Source of the DNA: Ahrensia sp. R2A130
GTDB taxonomy: Bacteria; Pseudomonadota; Alphaproteobacteria; Rhizobiales; Rhizobiaceae
Length of the DNA: 64,000 nt
Assembly: GCF_000179775.1 (NCBI RefSeq)
Contig: NZ_AEEB01000022.1
Coordinates: 248,001 to 312,000, forward strand
Reading direction: 5' to 3'
The notes below the pieces were generated by a model. That model worked only from the letters and a program-made list of their open reading frames with translations, searched no databases and had not been told where the DNA came from. Position numbers and translations under genes: made by a program. Below, piece after piece: positions 1 to 9,138 of this stretch (positions are counted from its first letter, which is position 1; the number at the start of each line of letters is the position of its first letter).

Positions 1-1
1 G

Positions 2-2515
2 CCAAAATCCAACCCGTTCCTACGAAAGCTATTCGAATTCGTAGCAGGGCCAAGCCTGAACCCGGCGCTGGCCATCACCGTTGACGAACTGGCCGAAATT
101 TTCCAGGCCACCGATCTGGAAAAGCTGTTTGAGAATTTCGGTTCATTCACACAGCGCAACGACCCATTCATCCATTTCTACGAAACCTTTCTTGCTGCGT
201 ACAATCCGGCGAAACGGAAGGCGCGTGGTGTGTGGTACACGCCGGAACCTGTGGTGAATTTCATCGTGCGTGCTGTCGATGATGTGTTGAAGGAAGAATT
301 CGGCCTTCAAGACGGACTGGCCGATACGTCAAAGGTTTCCGTGGATTGGGATACCGGCAATGAAATTACCGTAAAACGCAAGAACCAGAAGACTGGCAAG
401 ATGGCCGATGTCCGGGTTCCAGAGATCGTCAAAAAAGACGTTCATCGCGTCCAGATTCTTGACCCCGCAGCGGGCACGGGCACATTCCTTGCCGAGGTCA
501 TCAAGCAGATAGCGCCGCGCATCAAACAAACTGGCGGGGCCACCTGGAACCGCTATGTGGAAGAGCACCTCATCCCGCGCCTGCACGGGTTCGAGTTGCT
601 CATGGCAAGCTACGCAATGTGCCACATGAAACTGGACATGATGTTGTCCGATCTCGACTACAAACCCACCGCCACACCGCCGCGCCTGAACGTCTATCTG
701 ACCAACACGCTGGAAGAGGGCGAGCGCGAGGTGCCGGACCTGCTGATGGCCCGCTGGCTGTCGGAAGAGGCCCGCGCCGCCAACGACGTGAAGAACCAGA
801 CCCCCATCATGTGCGTCATCGGCAACCCGCCCTATTCGGGCGAAAGCTCCAACAAGGGCAAAGGGTTCGAATGGATTACCGACCTGATGGACGCCTACAA
901 GAAGGAACCGGGCGGCAAGGAAAAACTGAAAGAGCGCAACCCAAAATGGATCAATGACGACTACGTCAAATTCATCCGCTTTGCCGAACACATGATCGAG
1001 AAGACGGGCGAAGGCGTGCTGGGCTTCATCACCAACCACGGCTATCTCGACAACCCGACCTTCCGGGGAATGCGCTGGCACCTGCTGAACACCTTCGACA
1101 AGATTTGGGTGATCGACCTGCACGGAAGTTCAAAGAAGAAAGAGGTTTCGCCGGACGGGTCGGCCGATACGAATGTCTTCGATATAATGCCGGGCGTCGC
1201 AATGATAATTGCAGTCAAACGTCAGAACAGACCAAAAGCCAAATCGGTTCTTCGAAGCGATCTCTGGGGTACCAGAAAATCAAAGTATGACAGTCTTAAG
1301 CGCAGCGGACTCAAGTCGCTTAAGCCCACTACTTTGGACCCCCGTGCACCATGGTTCAGTCTCACACAGTTTGATCACGAACTGAACGAGACTTACCAAA
1401 AGGGTTTTTCGTTACCCAATTTGTTTTCTTCTAATGTACTGGGATTTCAAACTCACCGAGATGGTTTTGCAATCGCTGAAACTTTGAAAGAACTAAATTC
1501 TCGAATTGAAGATCTTTCAAATAAAAATCTCACCGACGCTACTCTAAGGGAAAAATATAAGGTTCGAGACAACAGAGATTGGAACCTGTCGCAAGCCCGA
1601 GAACGGTTAGCTCAATATGAGAAACCAAACGATTTTGTTTCCCTTTGCGACTATCGACCATTCGACACGCGCTATTGCTTTCTGGATGAAGTCACGATGG
1701 ACTACCCACGAACAGAAATTGTGAAGAACTTTCTAGGTTTAGACAATCTGGCTCTTACTGTATCGAGGCAGCAATCAACGGTTGGCTTCCGTCATGCGTT
1801 TACAGCGAAATATCCTGCAAACGACTGCTTTGTTTCGACAAAAAGCCGCGAGGCGAACCAAGTTTTCCCCCTCTACCTCTATCCCGACGAGCCCGAACTC
1901 GACCAAACCCGGCGCGTGAACTTCGATCCGAAAATCCGCGCAGAGATCGAGAAGGCCGCGACGTCTGATGGTGGGGACGTGCCGGATGAGGTGGCGATCT
2001 TCGATTATATCTACGGCGTGCTGCACTGCCCCGCCTATCGCGAAACCTATGCGGAATTTCTCAAGATAGATTTCCCGCGCATTCTCTATCCCGCCTCACC
2101 GGAAACCTTCGCCGATATTTCCGCCAAGGGCACGCAGTTGCGCCGGTTGCACCTGATGGAAGAGGCCGCAATCGGTGATACGCCCTTCCCCTTCGAGGGC
2201 GAGGCACCGGACGGTGAAGACGGCAGCGTGGCCAAGCCGCAGTTCGTGGAAACGGGGAAAGGGACAGGTCTCGTGGCCATCAACGGCACCGCATCATCGC
2301 CGGGCCAGCATTTCCAAAACGTGCCGAAAATCGCGTGGGAGTTCTTCATCGGCGGCTACCAACCAGCGCAAAAATGGCTGAAGGACCGAAAGGGTCGCAC
2401 CCTGTCCTTCGACGATATCCGTCACTACCAGAAGATCATCAAAATCCTGTCGGAGACCGACCGCATCATGAAAACTATAGAAATGGAATTTGAGAGCTCA
2501 GAAGTCAGCGGTTGA
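2..2515 (+). CDS. Type ISP-like restriction-modification DNA methyltransferase, 5' end outside window
   Basis: The frame is open to the left edge, so only the last 837 residues are seen. It has N6-adenine methyltransferase hallmarks: the SAM-binding motif DPAAGTGTFL (codons from 461) and the catalytic motif IV NPPY (from 824). The GVWYTPEPVVNFIV stretch before motif I is typical of large fused restriction-modification enzymes of the type ISP/IIG kind. The last ~450 residues correspond to the target-recognition region. The missing N-terminus would be expected to carry the nuclease and helicase parts, but that is inference. Positions about 1190-1860 are clearly richer in A+T than both ends of the gene, suggesting exchange of the recognition domain. 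No partner gene lies downstream, so it is either self-contained or its partners are to the left. Confidence 0.85.
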   Translation, partial: PKSNPFLRKLFEFVAGPSLNPALAITVDELAEIFQATDLEKLFENFGSFTQRNDPFIHFYETFLAAYNPAKRKARGVWYTPEPVVNFIVRAVDDVLKEEFGLQDGLADTSKVSVDWDTGNEITVKRKNQKTGKMADVRVPEIVKKDVHRVQILDPAAGTGTFLAEVIKQIAPRIKQTGGATWNRYVEEHLIPRLHGFELLMASYAMCHMKLDMMLSDLDYKPTATPPRLNVYLTNTLEEGEREVPDLLMARWLSEEARAANDVKNQTPIMCVIGNPPYSGESSNKGKGFEWITDLMDAYKKEPGGKEKLKERNPKWINDDYVKFIRFAEHMIEKTGEGVLGFITNHGYLDNPTFRGMRWHLLNTFDKIWVIDLHGSSKKKEVSPDGSADTNVFDIMPGVAMIIAVKRQNRPKAKSVLRSDLWGTRKSKYDSLKRSGLKSLKPTTLDPRAPWFSLTQFDHELNETYQKGFSLPNLFSSNVLGFQTHRDGFAIAETLKELNSRIEDLSNKNLTDATLREKYKVRDNRDWNLSQARERLAQYEKPNDFVSLCDYRPFDTRYCFLDEVTMDYPRTEIVKNFLGLDNLALTVSRQQSTVGFRHAFTAKYPANDCFVSTKSREANQVFPLYLYPDEPELDQTRRVNFDPKIRAEIEKAATSDGGDVPDEVAIFDYIYGVLHCPAYRETYAEFLKIDFPRILYPASPETFADISAKGTQLRRLHLMEEAAIGDTPFPFEGEAPDGEDGSVAKPQFVETGKGTGLVAINGTASSPGQHFQNVPKIAWEFFIGGYQPAQKWLKDRKGRTLSFDDIRHYQKIIKILSETDRIMKTIEMEFESSEVSG

Positions 2516-2731
2516 AAGGCACCCAAAATACGTTTTGGGGGTATAATTGGGGGTACCTTACCGAATACGACGATATTTTTCACATATATTACAGAATATT
2601 AGACTTCCAGTAGGAGTGTGGCGGGGCCACTTGACTGCTTCTTACAACCCTAAAACAACTACCATTACGATGCGCACAACAAAAACGCTCACAGATTGTC
2701 GCTTCGCTACTCTGCAGTGAGTTTTGAAAAT
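2516..2731. other. A+T-rich gap with a palindrome and GGGGGTA direct repeats
   Basis: No gene is seen. Immediately after the methyltransferase stop there is an inverted repeat, CCCAAAA-TACG-TTTTGGG (2522-2539). It is followed by two GGGGGTA repeats (the first overlapping its right arm, the second near 2550). The hairpin could end transcription but has no T-run. The GGGGGTA pairs resemble sequences seen at the ends of integrated islands; this is a guess from appearance only. Confidence 0.4.
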
Positions 2732-4105
2732 TCAGAGAATGTCGAAACGTCGGCGTATCGCAGCGTCCTGATCGCTAGATAGATAATCGGGATGATAGTT
2801 GGCCAACACGTCCCGCACCCGCTCACGCGCAACAGTCCAGGCATCCTTCGCGCCGTTCTCTGCCAACGTCCTGGATTCCAAACGATCGGCCAGTGATGTG
2901 TAGAAATAGTCGCGCTCCATGGCCGCAATCGTATGGCCTACTCCCAGAACAGCTTCGTTGATAGCGTCGAACGCCAAATTGTCGTTGCTCACCTCGATTC
3001 CGCTTAACGTGCGGTAAGTGTTTGAGTGCATTTCCTCGTCAAGGAAGAAGGCTTCGAAGCTTGCACCTAAAAGCTATGCAGTCATGCCTGAGCTTTCGTA
3101 AATCAAGTTGCCGCCAGCCGACGCAGCGACAAGCGAACTAATTCCTTTCTCAACGCCGTATTGTGCATCGATGGCTTTGACATCAGTCATCGAACACGCC
3201 ACGCTGGAAGGTAGATCGAGCCAATTCGATAATTGCGCTGATGCGGCGTTTAACAGTGCACTTTCGCCGCTGTCGCCGGAAAATGCGCCGGTCCGCAAGT
3301 CGATCACCAACGGCCAATTGGAAAACACCATCGGGTAGCCCGGCGAGATGCCATGCACCATCACCAAACTGGCCAGCGTCTCCGCCAGTGATTGGGCGAG
3401 AAATCCGGCCATGATCGCCGGGGCAGTAGCACCTGCCTGCGCCGTTGTAATACAAAACATCGGGATATTGTGCTTGATGCATACGTAGACAACATCACCC
3501 GCATACTCGCCGTAGCGCATGCGTGAAATGACGGGGCTTATATGCACCTTCATGAAGGGACGCTTTGAAAAACTCCCCTTCCCCGCCTGCTGCTATATCG
3601 AGCATTATAACGACAGGATCGACGTATTCCGCCAGCGTGAACGACGTTGCCGGCGGCTTCGAGTATTGCGCAGCAGCGCGTATGCAGTGTTGACGTCGAG
3701 GTCAAAATTATCCGGCACATCGGTCGCCACATAGCAGCGCGTGTATCAGCTAACATTGGCCAACGTGTCCTGCAGAGGCGTCAAGTCATGCAGATCGGCA
3801 AGGGTGGACGGACAGTAGAGGCAACTATCCAGGTCACGCGTTTGAACCGCCGCACCGCCGGTGCCTAAATATACCTACTTGCCACCAACTTCAATTGAGC
3901 GGCTTTCATCGCGACCATTTAGCGTGAACGACTTGGCCGCTTTTGCAATCGCGTCTTCTACGAGAGAGCGGGGAAAAGTGACCCTTCCTTTGCCGTCGTC
4001 TTGAGCGCCAGCTTTGCCGCCCGTTGAATGTAGCGTTGCGCCCGACCACCACTGCGTTTCGACATGCCAAACCATCTCCCGCCAGCCACCACGATGGTGG
4101 CCCAA
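2732..4105 (-). pseudogene. Decayed trimethylamine methyltransferase (MttB family)
   Basis: Read on the minus strand, consecutive blocks match the MttB family from near the N-terminus to the C-terminus: FPRSLVEDAIAKAAKSFTL, VYLGTGGAAVQTRDLD, CYVATDVPDNFDLDVNTAY, PATSFTLAEYVDPVVIMLDI, AGATAPAIMAGFLAQSLAE, MTDVKAIDAQYGVEKGISS, LLGASFEAFFLDEEMHSNTY and AMERDYFYTSLADR. The frame is broken by TAG at 3875-3877, TGA at 3746-3748 (where relatives appear to have Trp), a frameshift near 3670, a compensating extra T in the T5 run near 3567, and TAG at 3074-3076. A short in-frame deletion seems to lie just before AMERDYFY. The 5' end is unclear beyond 4105. Intact members transfer methyl groups from methylated amines to a corrinoid protein; this copy cannot make a full protein. 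Confidence 0.88.
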
Positions 4106-4216
4106 GTATCAGGAGAAGCGTAACCATCCGTCTGCTACATCAGCAACAACATTGCTTGCTTCTGCAGCGCTGGAATCTGCGATGAACTCATCTCAGTTTT
4201 GATAGGGTTAGCCGCG

Positions 4217-5227
4217 TCAACGGCGTCTGATCTTAGTCCGGCTGGCCCCACGCAGGTCCTTCACTGCTCGCTTGGGTAACGGTGTGGTGAACTGTAGGCC
4301 GATGTTGCCGCCGCCGCTCCATACGACACGCGCAGGAATTTCGAGATCATCAACCAGAAGCTTGATGCGGGTATCTTTTTCGACCGTCGCAATACACTCC
4401 AACTTCGCACCACTACTGCTGAGATCAATGATAAAGGCGATTGTCTCACGCCCTTCAAGCACCATGACCGCTTCCAGCGATAGTTTATAGCGCCGCGCCT
4501 TCCGGCTTTCCATTTTGTCGAGAAAAATCAACGCAGGCACTAAACCGAGTGCCAAAACGCCCAAGAAAATCGCGGCTGGCTTCGATCCGGATGTGAAGCC
4601 CAGATCGGATGGTTTGTTTTCGGTCGGGCGCGGTTTGGAAATGGTCCGATCATAATTCTGCGCCAAAGCGTAGTCCAGAACGCGAAACCCGCTATCGGCG
4701 CGGGCCATATCTTTTTCCGTATTGCAAAGTTGCGAGACCACCACGTCTTCCATGGCCGAAGACGCAAGCCATTGCCTCTTATCCAGACGCGCACCACCAC
4801 GATACCGCTGCAACAGACTCTGGGTCTCGATAATGAACTTCACCGTTAGCGCAGCCGGAACACTTTCACTCTTCTCAATTTTCAGCTGCTGGAAATATGG
4901 CAGCGCCTTCATCGCGACTATGGATGACCGGAGCTCTTCCACCAGATCCGAGACTGAGGATTTACCGATGGTCTGCGATAGAGCTTTGCGATGGGATAGG
5001 CTGTCGTAAAACGCAGTTTGAAAGGCACGGCATGCCTGTATCGAATGCTCCTGCGCCATAGCTGAAAAACCGGATGACAGGACTAAAAAACAAGCGAAAA
5101 ATAATCCAGCAACCGAAACACCACCAAGCGAGTGAGCGGACTGGCGATTAAAAGAACCATACCGTGAAGCGCTAGCATACGCTTGTAAGGAACAGAGAAC
5201 TCGGCATTTAAGGACGCAATACGACAT
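4217..5227 (-). CDS. PilZ-domain membrane protein (putative c-di-GMP receptor)
   Basis: 336 residues from the ATG at 5227. A GTG at 5275 would add 16 residues, and neither start has a well-spaced ribosome site. An N-terminal hydrophobic stretch ending SAMA-QE looks like a signal peptide or anchor. A roughly 150-residue extracytoplasmic part follows, then a second membrane segment (AAIFLGVLALGLVPALIFL). The C-terminal PilZ domain begins with RKARRYKL, continues with IDLSSSGAKLE, and ends in VVWSGGGNIGLQF. PilZ domains bind c-di-GMP through the RxxxR and D/NxSxxG motifs, and both are recognisable here. It lies next to a polysaccharide cluster and 11 kb from a GGDEF-EAL protein, so a role in c-di-GMP-controlled envelope or polysaccharide functions is plausible but unproven. 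Confidence 0.8.
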   Translation of the reverse strand: MSYCVLKCRVLCSLQAYASASRYGSFNRQSAHSLGGVSVAGLFFACFLVLSSGFSAMAQEHSIQACRAFQTAFYDSLSHRKALSQTIGKSSVSDLVEELRSSIVAMKALPYFQQLKIEKSESVPAALTVKFIIETQSLLQRYRGGARLDKRQWLASSAMEDVVVSQLCNTEKDMARADSGFRVLDYALAQNYDRTISKPRPTENKPSDLGFTSGSKPAAIFLGVLALGLVPALIFLDKMESRKARRYKLSLEAVMVLEGRETIAFIIDLSSSGAKLECIATVEKDTRIKLLVDDLEIPARVVWSGGGNIGLQFTTPLPKRAVKDLRGASRTKIRRR

Positions 5228-5380
5228 CCCTTGATAATAGCGCACTGCGTTGCGACGGGTCGCTAACGCCAACACCCCATTATTTGGGTGTCACAGATTA
5301 TAGGTACGGACACCAGCATCAAGTTTGCGTGGCTAGATAGTCGACCGCAAAGGCAACTATGCTTCAGCAATTGCTTGCCG

Positions 5381-6682
5381 TCAGCGCAAACCCAGCTTTT
5401 GCGCAAACGGGCGGAGCTTGTCTTTGATGTCCGACAAACGTGTGAGCGCCTTGCGGGTGTTCTGCAAATTTGTGGCTGCTTCCGGCGTCAGGGCAACCAA
5501 CCAATCGGTGATGCCAATACGGTCGCTCCACAATTGCTCGGCCATGCCGTGGCCAGGAACCGCGAGAGAGTCAGCCGCGATGAAATCCGCGCGGGTGAGC
5601 CACTCGCCAGTGGCGTACATCATCACCTGTTCGCCCGGAGAGATAGCATGTTGACCTTCATCAAAAGCGATTTTCCACGGCACGTAATAACCACCATGGC
5701 CCAACACGATAAGAGCGGCCGCGGGCTTACCATCGACCTCCAACGTAAAAATTTCGCATGAGCCTGTTTGCGCGAGCTTGGCAATAATCTCGCGGGAAAA
5801 GGCAGAGATTTTTTTATGATTGTAAAGCGCCGTACCCTTGCGCCCTTTCCAGCTCCGCAGTTCCATGGTCATGAAAGCTTCGAATGCATCCAGTACGTCT
5901 TCCAGATCGCGTGCGCATTTGAACTTCAATTCATGGCCATCATCTTCAAAACGACGACGCTTGCGCGCGCTTTCCCGCGTGCGTTTTCTCCCGCAAACGG
6001 CGCGGATCATATCATCAGCAGTAGCGTCTTCATCAAACGGTTGGCGCGCCAGCAGTGCAGCTCGCGCATAACTGTCGACTTCACTTGAAGCGAGGCTGAG
6101 CGAACGACTTGCGTCACGCAGCAGGGCAAAGCTGTCGCCACCCTCGTCCTGATGACTGAAGTTTATAACCGGCGGCAGGCCGAGCTGCGGATCACCCAGC
6201 AGACGCAACAGCATTTCGCACGCTTCGCCAGCGCAATCGGGGTCCATCAGCGGCGTGCCAAGCGGCATGAAAGGGTTCGACAGCACTTTCAACATGCGCT
6301 GGCGAGGCACGCCTTGTGTCACGATCTGTAATGGAACGAACAACCGCATCTCGCGGCCTTCACCGGTCGTCTCCCAAACCGCTGCCATCCAGCACCCTTT
6401 AGGCGCCAACAGATTGACGAGGCGGGGCCAAGCCGCTTCCAGCACTTTAGGGGCAAAGAAAATATTGTGATCAATCGACCGCAAAGCCAATTTTTCAAGT
6501 GGACCCATGATGCGGTCGAGCGACTTTGCAGGCACCAATTCCAGCTCCCACAGATGGCTGGTCAACCCGGTTTGTGAAGCCCGCAACCACGGCATACGCA
6601 CTTCGCTACGCCGGTCCAAAACGCCACCCAAACCGTCACGTTTACGGCTGGCTTCTTTCATCACGGTTTCAAAAACACTCAT
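5381..6682 (-). CDS. GNAT-superfamily acyltransferase, BioF2/CelD-like
   Basis: 433 residues. The central and C-terminal half fits the BioF2-like (CelD/BcsL) acetyltransferase fold: FEAFMTMELRSWKGRKGTAL, the basic segment with YNHKK, and FTLEVDGKPAAALIVL followed by WKIAFDEGQHAISPGEQVM. Such proteins often sit in exopolysaccharide clusters and transfer acyl groups or amino acids to sugars or glycopeptides. The gene begins only 3 bases after the stop of the flippase gene, so the two are surely co-transcribed. The substrate cannot be told. Cytoplasmic; no signal peptide. Confidence 0.75.
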   Translation of the reverse strand: MSVFETVMKEASRKRDGLGGVLDRRSEVRMPWLRASQTGLTSHLWELELVPAKSLDRIMGPLEKLALRSIDHNIFFAPKVLEAAWPRLVNLLAPKGCWMAAVWETTGEGREMRLFVPLQIVTQGVPRQRMLKVLSNPFMPLGTPLMDPDCAGEACEMLLRLLGDPQLGLPPVINFSHQDEGGDSFALLRDASRSLSLASSEVDSYARAALLARQPFDEDATADDMIRAVCGRKRTRESARKRRRFEDDGHELKFKCARDLEDVLDAFEAFMTMELRSWKGRKGTALYNHKKISAFSREIIAKLAQTGSCEIFTLEVDGKPAAALIVLGHGGYYVPWKIAFDEGQHAISPGEQVMMYATGEWLTRADFIAADSLAVPGHGMAEQLWSDRIGITDWLVALTPEAATNLQNTRKALTRLSDIKDKLRPFAQKLGLR

Positions 6683-6685
6683 TGT

Positions 6686-8182
6686 TCAGCGTGCCTCCGG
6701 TGCAGGTTTTGCCGGATGAAAAAAGACAAAAAGGTGGAGACCCAACCGCCGCATCACGACCGAATATAAAGCCAGGGCCTCGAATATCATCGCTGATGCA
6801 GTAGCGATTGCAGCACCCGTGAGGCCATAGAGCGGGATGAAAGCAAGGTTCAAAACGACTGCAACAACGAGCGTGACGCCGTACAGCATCGCGCAAACGT
6901 TCTGGTGACCAGACATGCTGAGCAAGGCCTCGCCGGGGCCAACACTTGCACGGGCAACAATGCCAATCGCCAGAATGAACAACAGGTGATAGCCGTCCGC
7001 AAAGGCCGGACCGAACAACATCAAGACCGGCTTACCGATAACAATCAGGAACAACGCCATCACCAGCGACGGCCAGAAGGTCCACCGCACTGTATCATGC
7101 ACGAATGCATCCAGCCGAAGCTTGTCGCCTTCCGTATGATATTGCGAAAAGCGGTGGGCGGAGGCTACCCGAACGGCAAAATAGACAAAATGAATAAGCG
7201 CCAACACCTTCACGCAGGCGAAATAGACGCCCACTTCGTCGGGCGACAGCAGCATTCCCGCCATCAGAATATCGACATTGAACAACAGGTTAAAAAACCC
7301 GTCGACTAGGAAAATCGGTAGCGCGATCTTGATCCAGAAGCCGGTCTGCATCTTGCGCGAACCAGGCTCGACCACTTTCGACAGTTTACGGCTAAGAACC
7401 AGCATCTGAATGAAACCGACCAACCAGACGGCAACGATGGTCGCGCCCATGGCAGTGCTCGCCGTATGCGGGAAACCAGCCGCCAGTGCAGCCGCCATAA
7501 TCATCAGAATAACCACCGGCCTTGCCAGGAATGTCGGCGAAAGCGCCAGCTTCATCCAGTCATTTGCCCGCGCGATACCATCATGTATGTCGCCCAAAGC
7601 GATCATTGGCACGCAGATGAGCGCGAGAAACAGCGGCATCACATGAGCCTGATACATGCTATCGCCGAACAGTGATATCGCGCCCATCCCAAGAAGCGCA
7701 ATCAGAGTTGCTATGCCAAAAGAATAGACCCGCGAGCCGAATATGACGCCGCGCAGTGCGGACCCATCGCCCGCCGTTCGATATTCCGGAATGAAGCGCA
7801 GGATAGCCGTAGACAGTCCGATGCAGGCCAGCGAGCCAATCAACAAGGCTGCGGTCCACACCCAAACAAAAACGCCGAATTCATAGGCACCCAGCCAGCG
7901 GGCCATTAACACCTGGCTTAAATAAGCAATGAAGGCCGACGCGATACGGATGGAAAATGCGAACATCGCATTGCGGGCTGAAACGGCTTCCTCGTCGTCA
8001 CCGCGCCAGATCGCATCGCCCTTACGCAAAGCTTTTTCGTAACGCTCGCCAAGACGGTTTTTCACCGCACCAGGAACGACAAGATCGACAAAATGTGAAG
8101 GCACAAATGTGGACACGAAGAAATTTCCGAATTGAAAACCACGCGCAAAAGCACGCACTAAGACCAGACAAGCCTCGCGCAA
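6686..8182 (-). CDS. Polysaccharide flippase, Wzx/MOP family
   Basis: 498 residues with about 12-14 hydrophobic segments beginning near residue 75. The conserved start of the membrane domain, IASAFIAYLSQVLMARWLG, is typical of the MOP (multidrug/oligosaccharidyl-lipid/polysaccharide) flippases that move lipid-linked oligosaccharides across the inner membrane. The first ~70 residues are a soluble extension seen in relatives, so the first start is kept, although an internal start is possible. It is the first gene of a two-gene unit with the BioF2-like acyltransferase and lies in the same strand direction as the glycosyltransferase cluster upstream. The likely job is export of the glycan built by those enzymes. 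Confidence 0.82.
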   Translation of the reverse strand: MREACLVLVRAFARGFQFGNFFVSTFVPSHFVDLVVPGAVKNRLGERYEKALRKGDAIWRGDDEEAVSARNAMFAFSIRIASAFIAYLSQVLMARWLGAYEFGVFVWVWTAALLIGSLACIGLSTAILRFIPEYRTAGDGSALRGVIFGSRVYSFGIATLIALLGMGAISLFGDSMYQAHVMPLFLALICVPMIALGDIHDGIARANDWMKLALSPTFLARPVVILMIMAAALAAGFPHTASTAMGATIVAVWLVGFIQMLVLSRKLSKVVEPGSRKMQTGFWIKIALPIFLVDGFFNLLFNVDILMAGMLLSPDEVGVYFACVKVLALIHFVYFAVRVASAHRFSQYHTEGDKLRLDAFVHDTVRWTFWPSLVMALFLIVIGKPVLMLFGPAFADGYHLLFILAIGIVARASVGPGEALLSMSGHQNVCAMLYGVTLVVAVVLNLAFIPLYGLTGAAIATASAMIFEALALYSVVMRRLGLHLFVFFHPAKPAPEAR

Positions 8183-8208
8183 TTCGTTTAAGATTTTAGG
8201 CGTTTTGA

Positions 8209-8234
8209 GGCCCTACCGTGGTGACAGCAGGGCC
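8209..8234 (-). terminator. Hairpin after the DUF924 gene
   Basis: GGCCCT and AGGGCC form a six-base-pair stem around a 14-base loop in the gap between the DUF924 gene and the flippase gene. There is no long T-run on either side, so it is a weak terminator or only a structural feature. Confidence 0.35.
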
Positions 8235-8267
8235 AACTGGTAACGGGGTTAACAGCTTACCAAGACA

Positions 8268-8816
8268 TCAGCCTTTGAAACCACCACCATCAAGAAACGC
8301 CTGTTCCTCAAGGCTAGTTTTGCGCCCAAGACGCACGTTGCGATGGGGAAAGCGACCAAATCTCTCGATGATATCGAGATGCTCTAGCGCCGCTTTGATG
8401 TTCCCCTCTTCACCACCGCGCTCCATGTGACGAAGGCAGGCGCGTTGGTCTGCCAACACTTCGCTATGCATGAAAGGCAGGTAGATGAAGTTGCGTAAGT
8501 CAGGGTCCATCTCCATATCCAAACCGTCGGCAATGGCCCTTTTCGCCACCGCTAAACCTTGCCGATCAAACGCCCAACCATGTGCCGTTTCGCGAAACAG
8601 GTTGCGGGAAAACTGGTCCAGCAACAGCACCAACGCCAGCGCACCCTCTGCCGTGTCCTGCCAGTGATCCAAGGCACCGTTAGCAGCGTGGGAATGACGG
8701 CCGAAGAAGCGTTCGCGAATTTCCGCGTCCAGCCCCTCGTCCTTGCTCCACCACTTCTTCGGGCCAGCCTCTTTCCAAAAAGCGATGATGTCAGCGGCGG
8801 ATGGATCTTGGCTCAT
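8268..8816 (-). CDS. DUF924-family protein
   Basis: 182 residues from the ATG at 8816 (MSQDPSAADIIAFW). The open frame continues further upstream but without homology. The family signature is clear: IIAFWKEAGPKKWWSKDEGLD near the start, LVLLLDQFSRNLFRET in the middle, YLPFMHSEVLADQ, and the C-terminal HRNVRLGRKTSLEEQAFLDG. DUF924 proteins are small, helical and TPR-like, of unknown function, widespread in Proteobacteria and often near tusA-type or metabolic genes. It is divergent from tusA with a 76-base gap between the starts that must hold both promoters. Confidence 0.85.
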   Translation of the reverse strand: MSQDPSAADIIAFWKEAGPKKWWSKDEGLDAEIRERFFGRHSHAANGALDHWQDTAEGALALVLLLDQFSRNLFRETAHGWAFDRQGLAVAKRAIADGLDMEMDPDLRNFIYLPFMHSEVLADQRACLRHMERGGEEGNIKAALEHLDIIERFGRFPHRNVRLGRKTSLEEQAFLDGGGFKG

Positions 8817-8892
8817 GTGTCGTCCGGTCTCTTGCGGCAGGGCATGGGAACAATCTATGCCCAACAGCAGCAAAAGCCAGCCGGATTTCACC

Positions 8893-9135
8893 ATGAGCGA
8901 CGAAACCATTTTAGATTTGCGCGGCCTGCGCTGCCCCATGCCGGTGCTGAAAACGCGCCAACGCTTACGGAAACTTGCAGCGGGCGACGAGCTTCAGGTT
9001 CTGACTGACGATCCGCTAGCAGGTCTAGATATTCCAGCGTTCTGCAACGAGCAGAAACAAGAATTGGTAACCCAGACGAGCGAGGGCGACGACGTAAACC
9101 GTTTCACAATCCGCCGCGTCGAAGGCAAGCTGTAA
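8893..9135 (+). CDS. tusA: TusA-family sulfurtransferase
   Basis: 80 residues from the ATG at 8893. The fold starts with ILDLRGLRCPMPVLKTR, containing the CPxP motif whose Cys carries the persulfide, and continues with AAGDELQVLTDDPLAGLDIP. TusA-like proteins relay sulfur for tRNA thiolation, molybdenum cofactor or sulfur oxidation. Which of these applies here cannot be told from the neighbours. It converges with the CobW-type gene, leaving 3 bases between the two stops. Confidence 0.88.
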   Translation: MSDETILDLRGLRCPMPVLKTRQRLRKLAAGDELQVLTDDPLAGLDIPAFCNEQKQELVTQTSEGDDVNRFTIRRVEGKL

Positions 9136-9138
9136 AAG

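Noticed and set aside
3074..3076. In-frame TAG in an MttB-family gene read as pyrrolysine
   Set aside because: In pyrrolysine MttB proteins the amber codon lies earlier, just before the conserved DAK..DaQ..EK segment. Here that position is CSMTDVK without a stop. The gene also has two other stops and frameshifts, so this TAG is a plain nonsense mutation.
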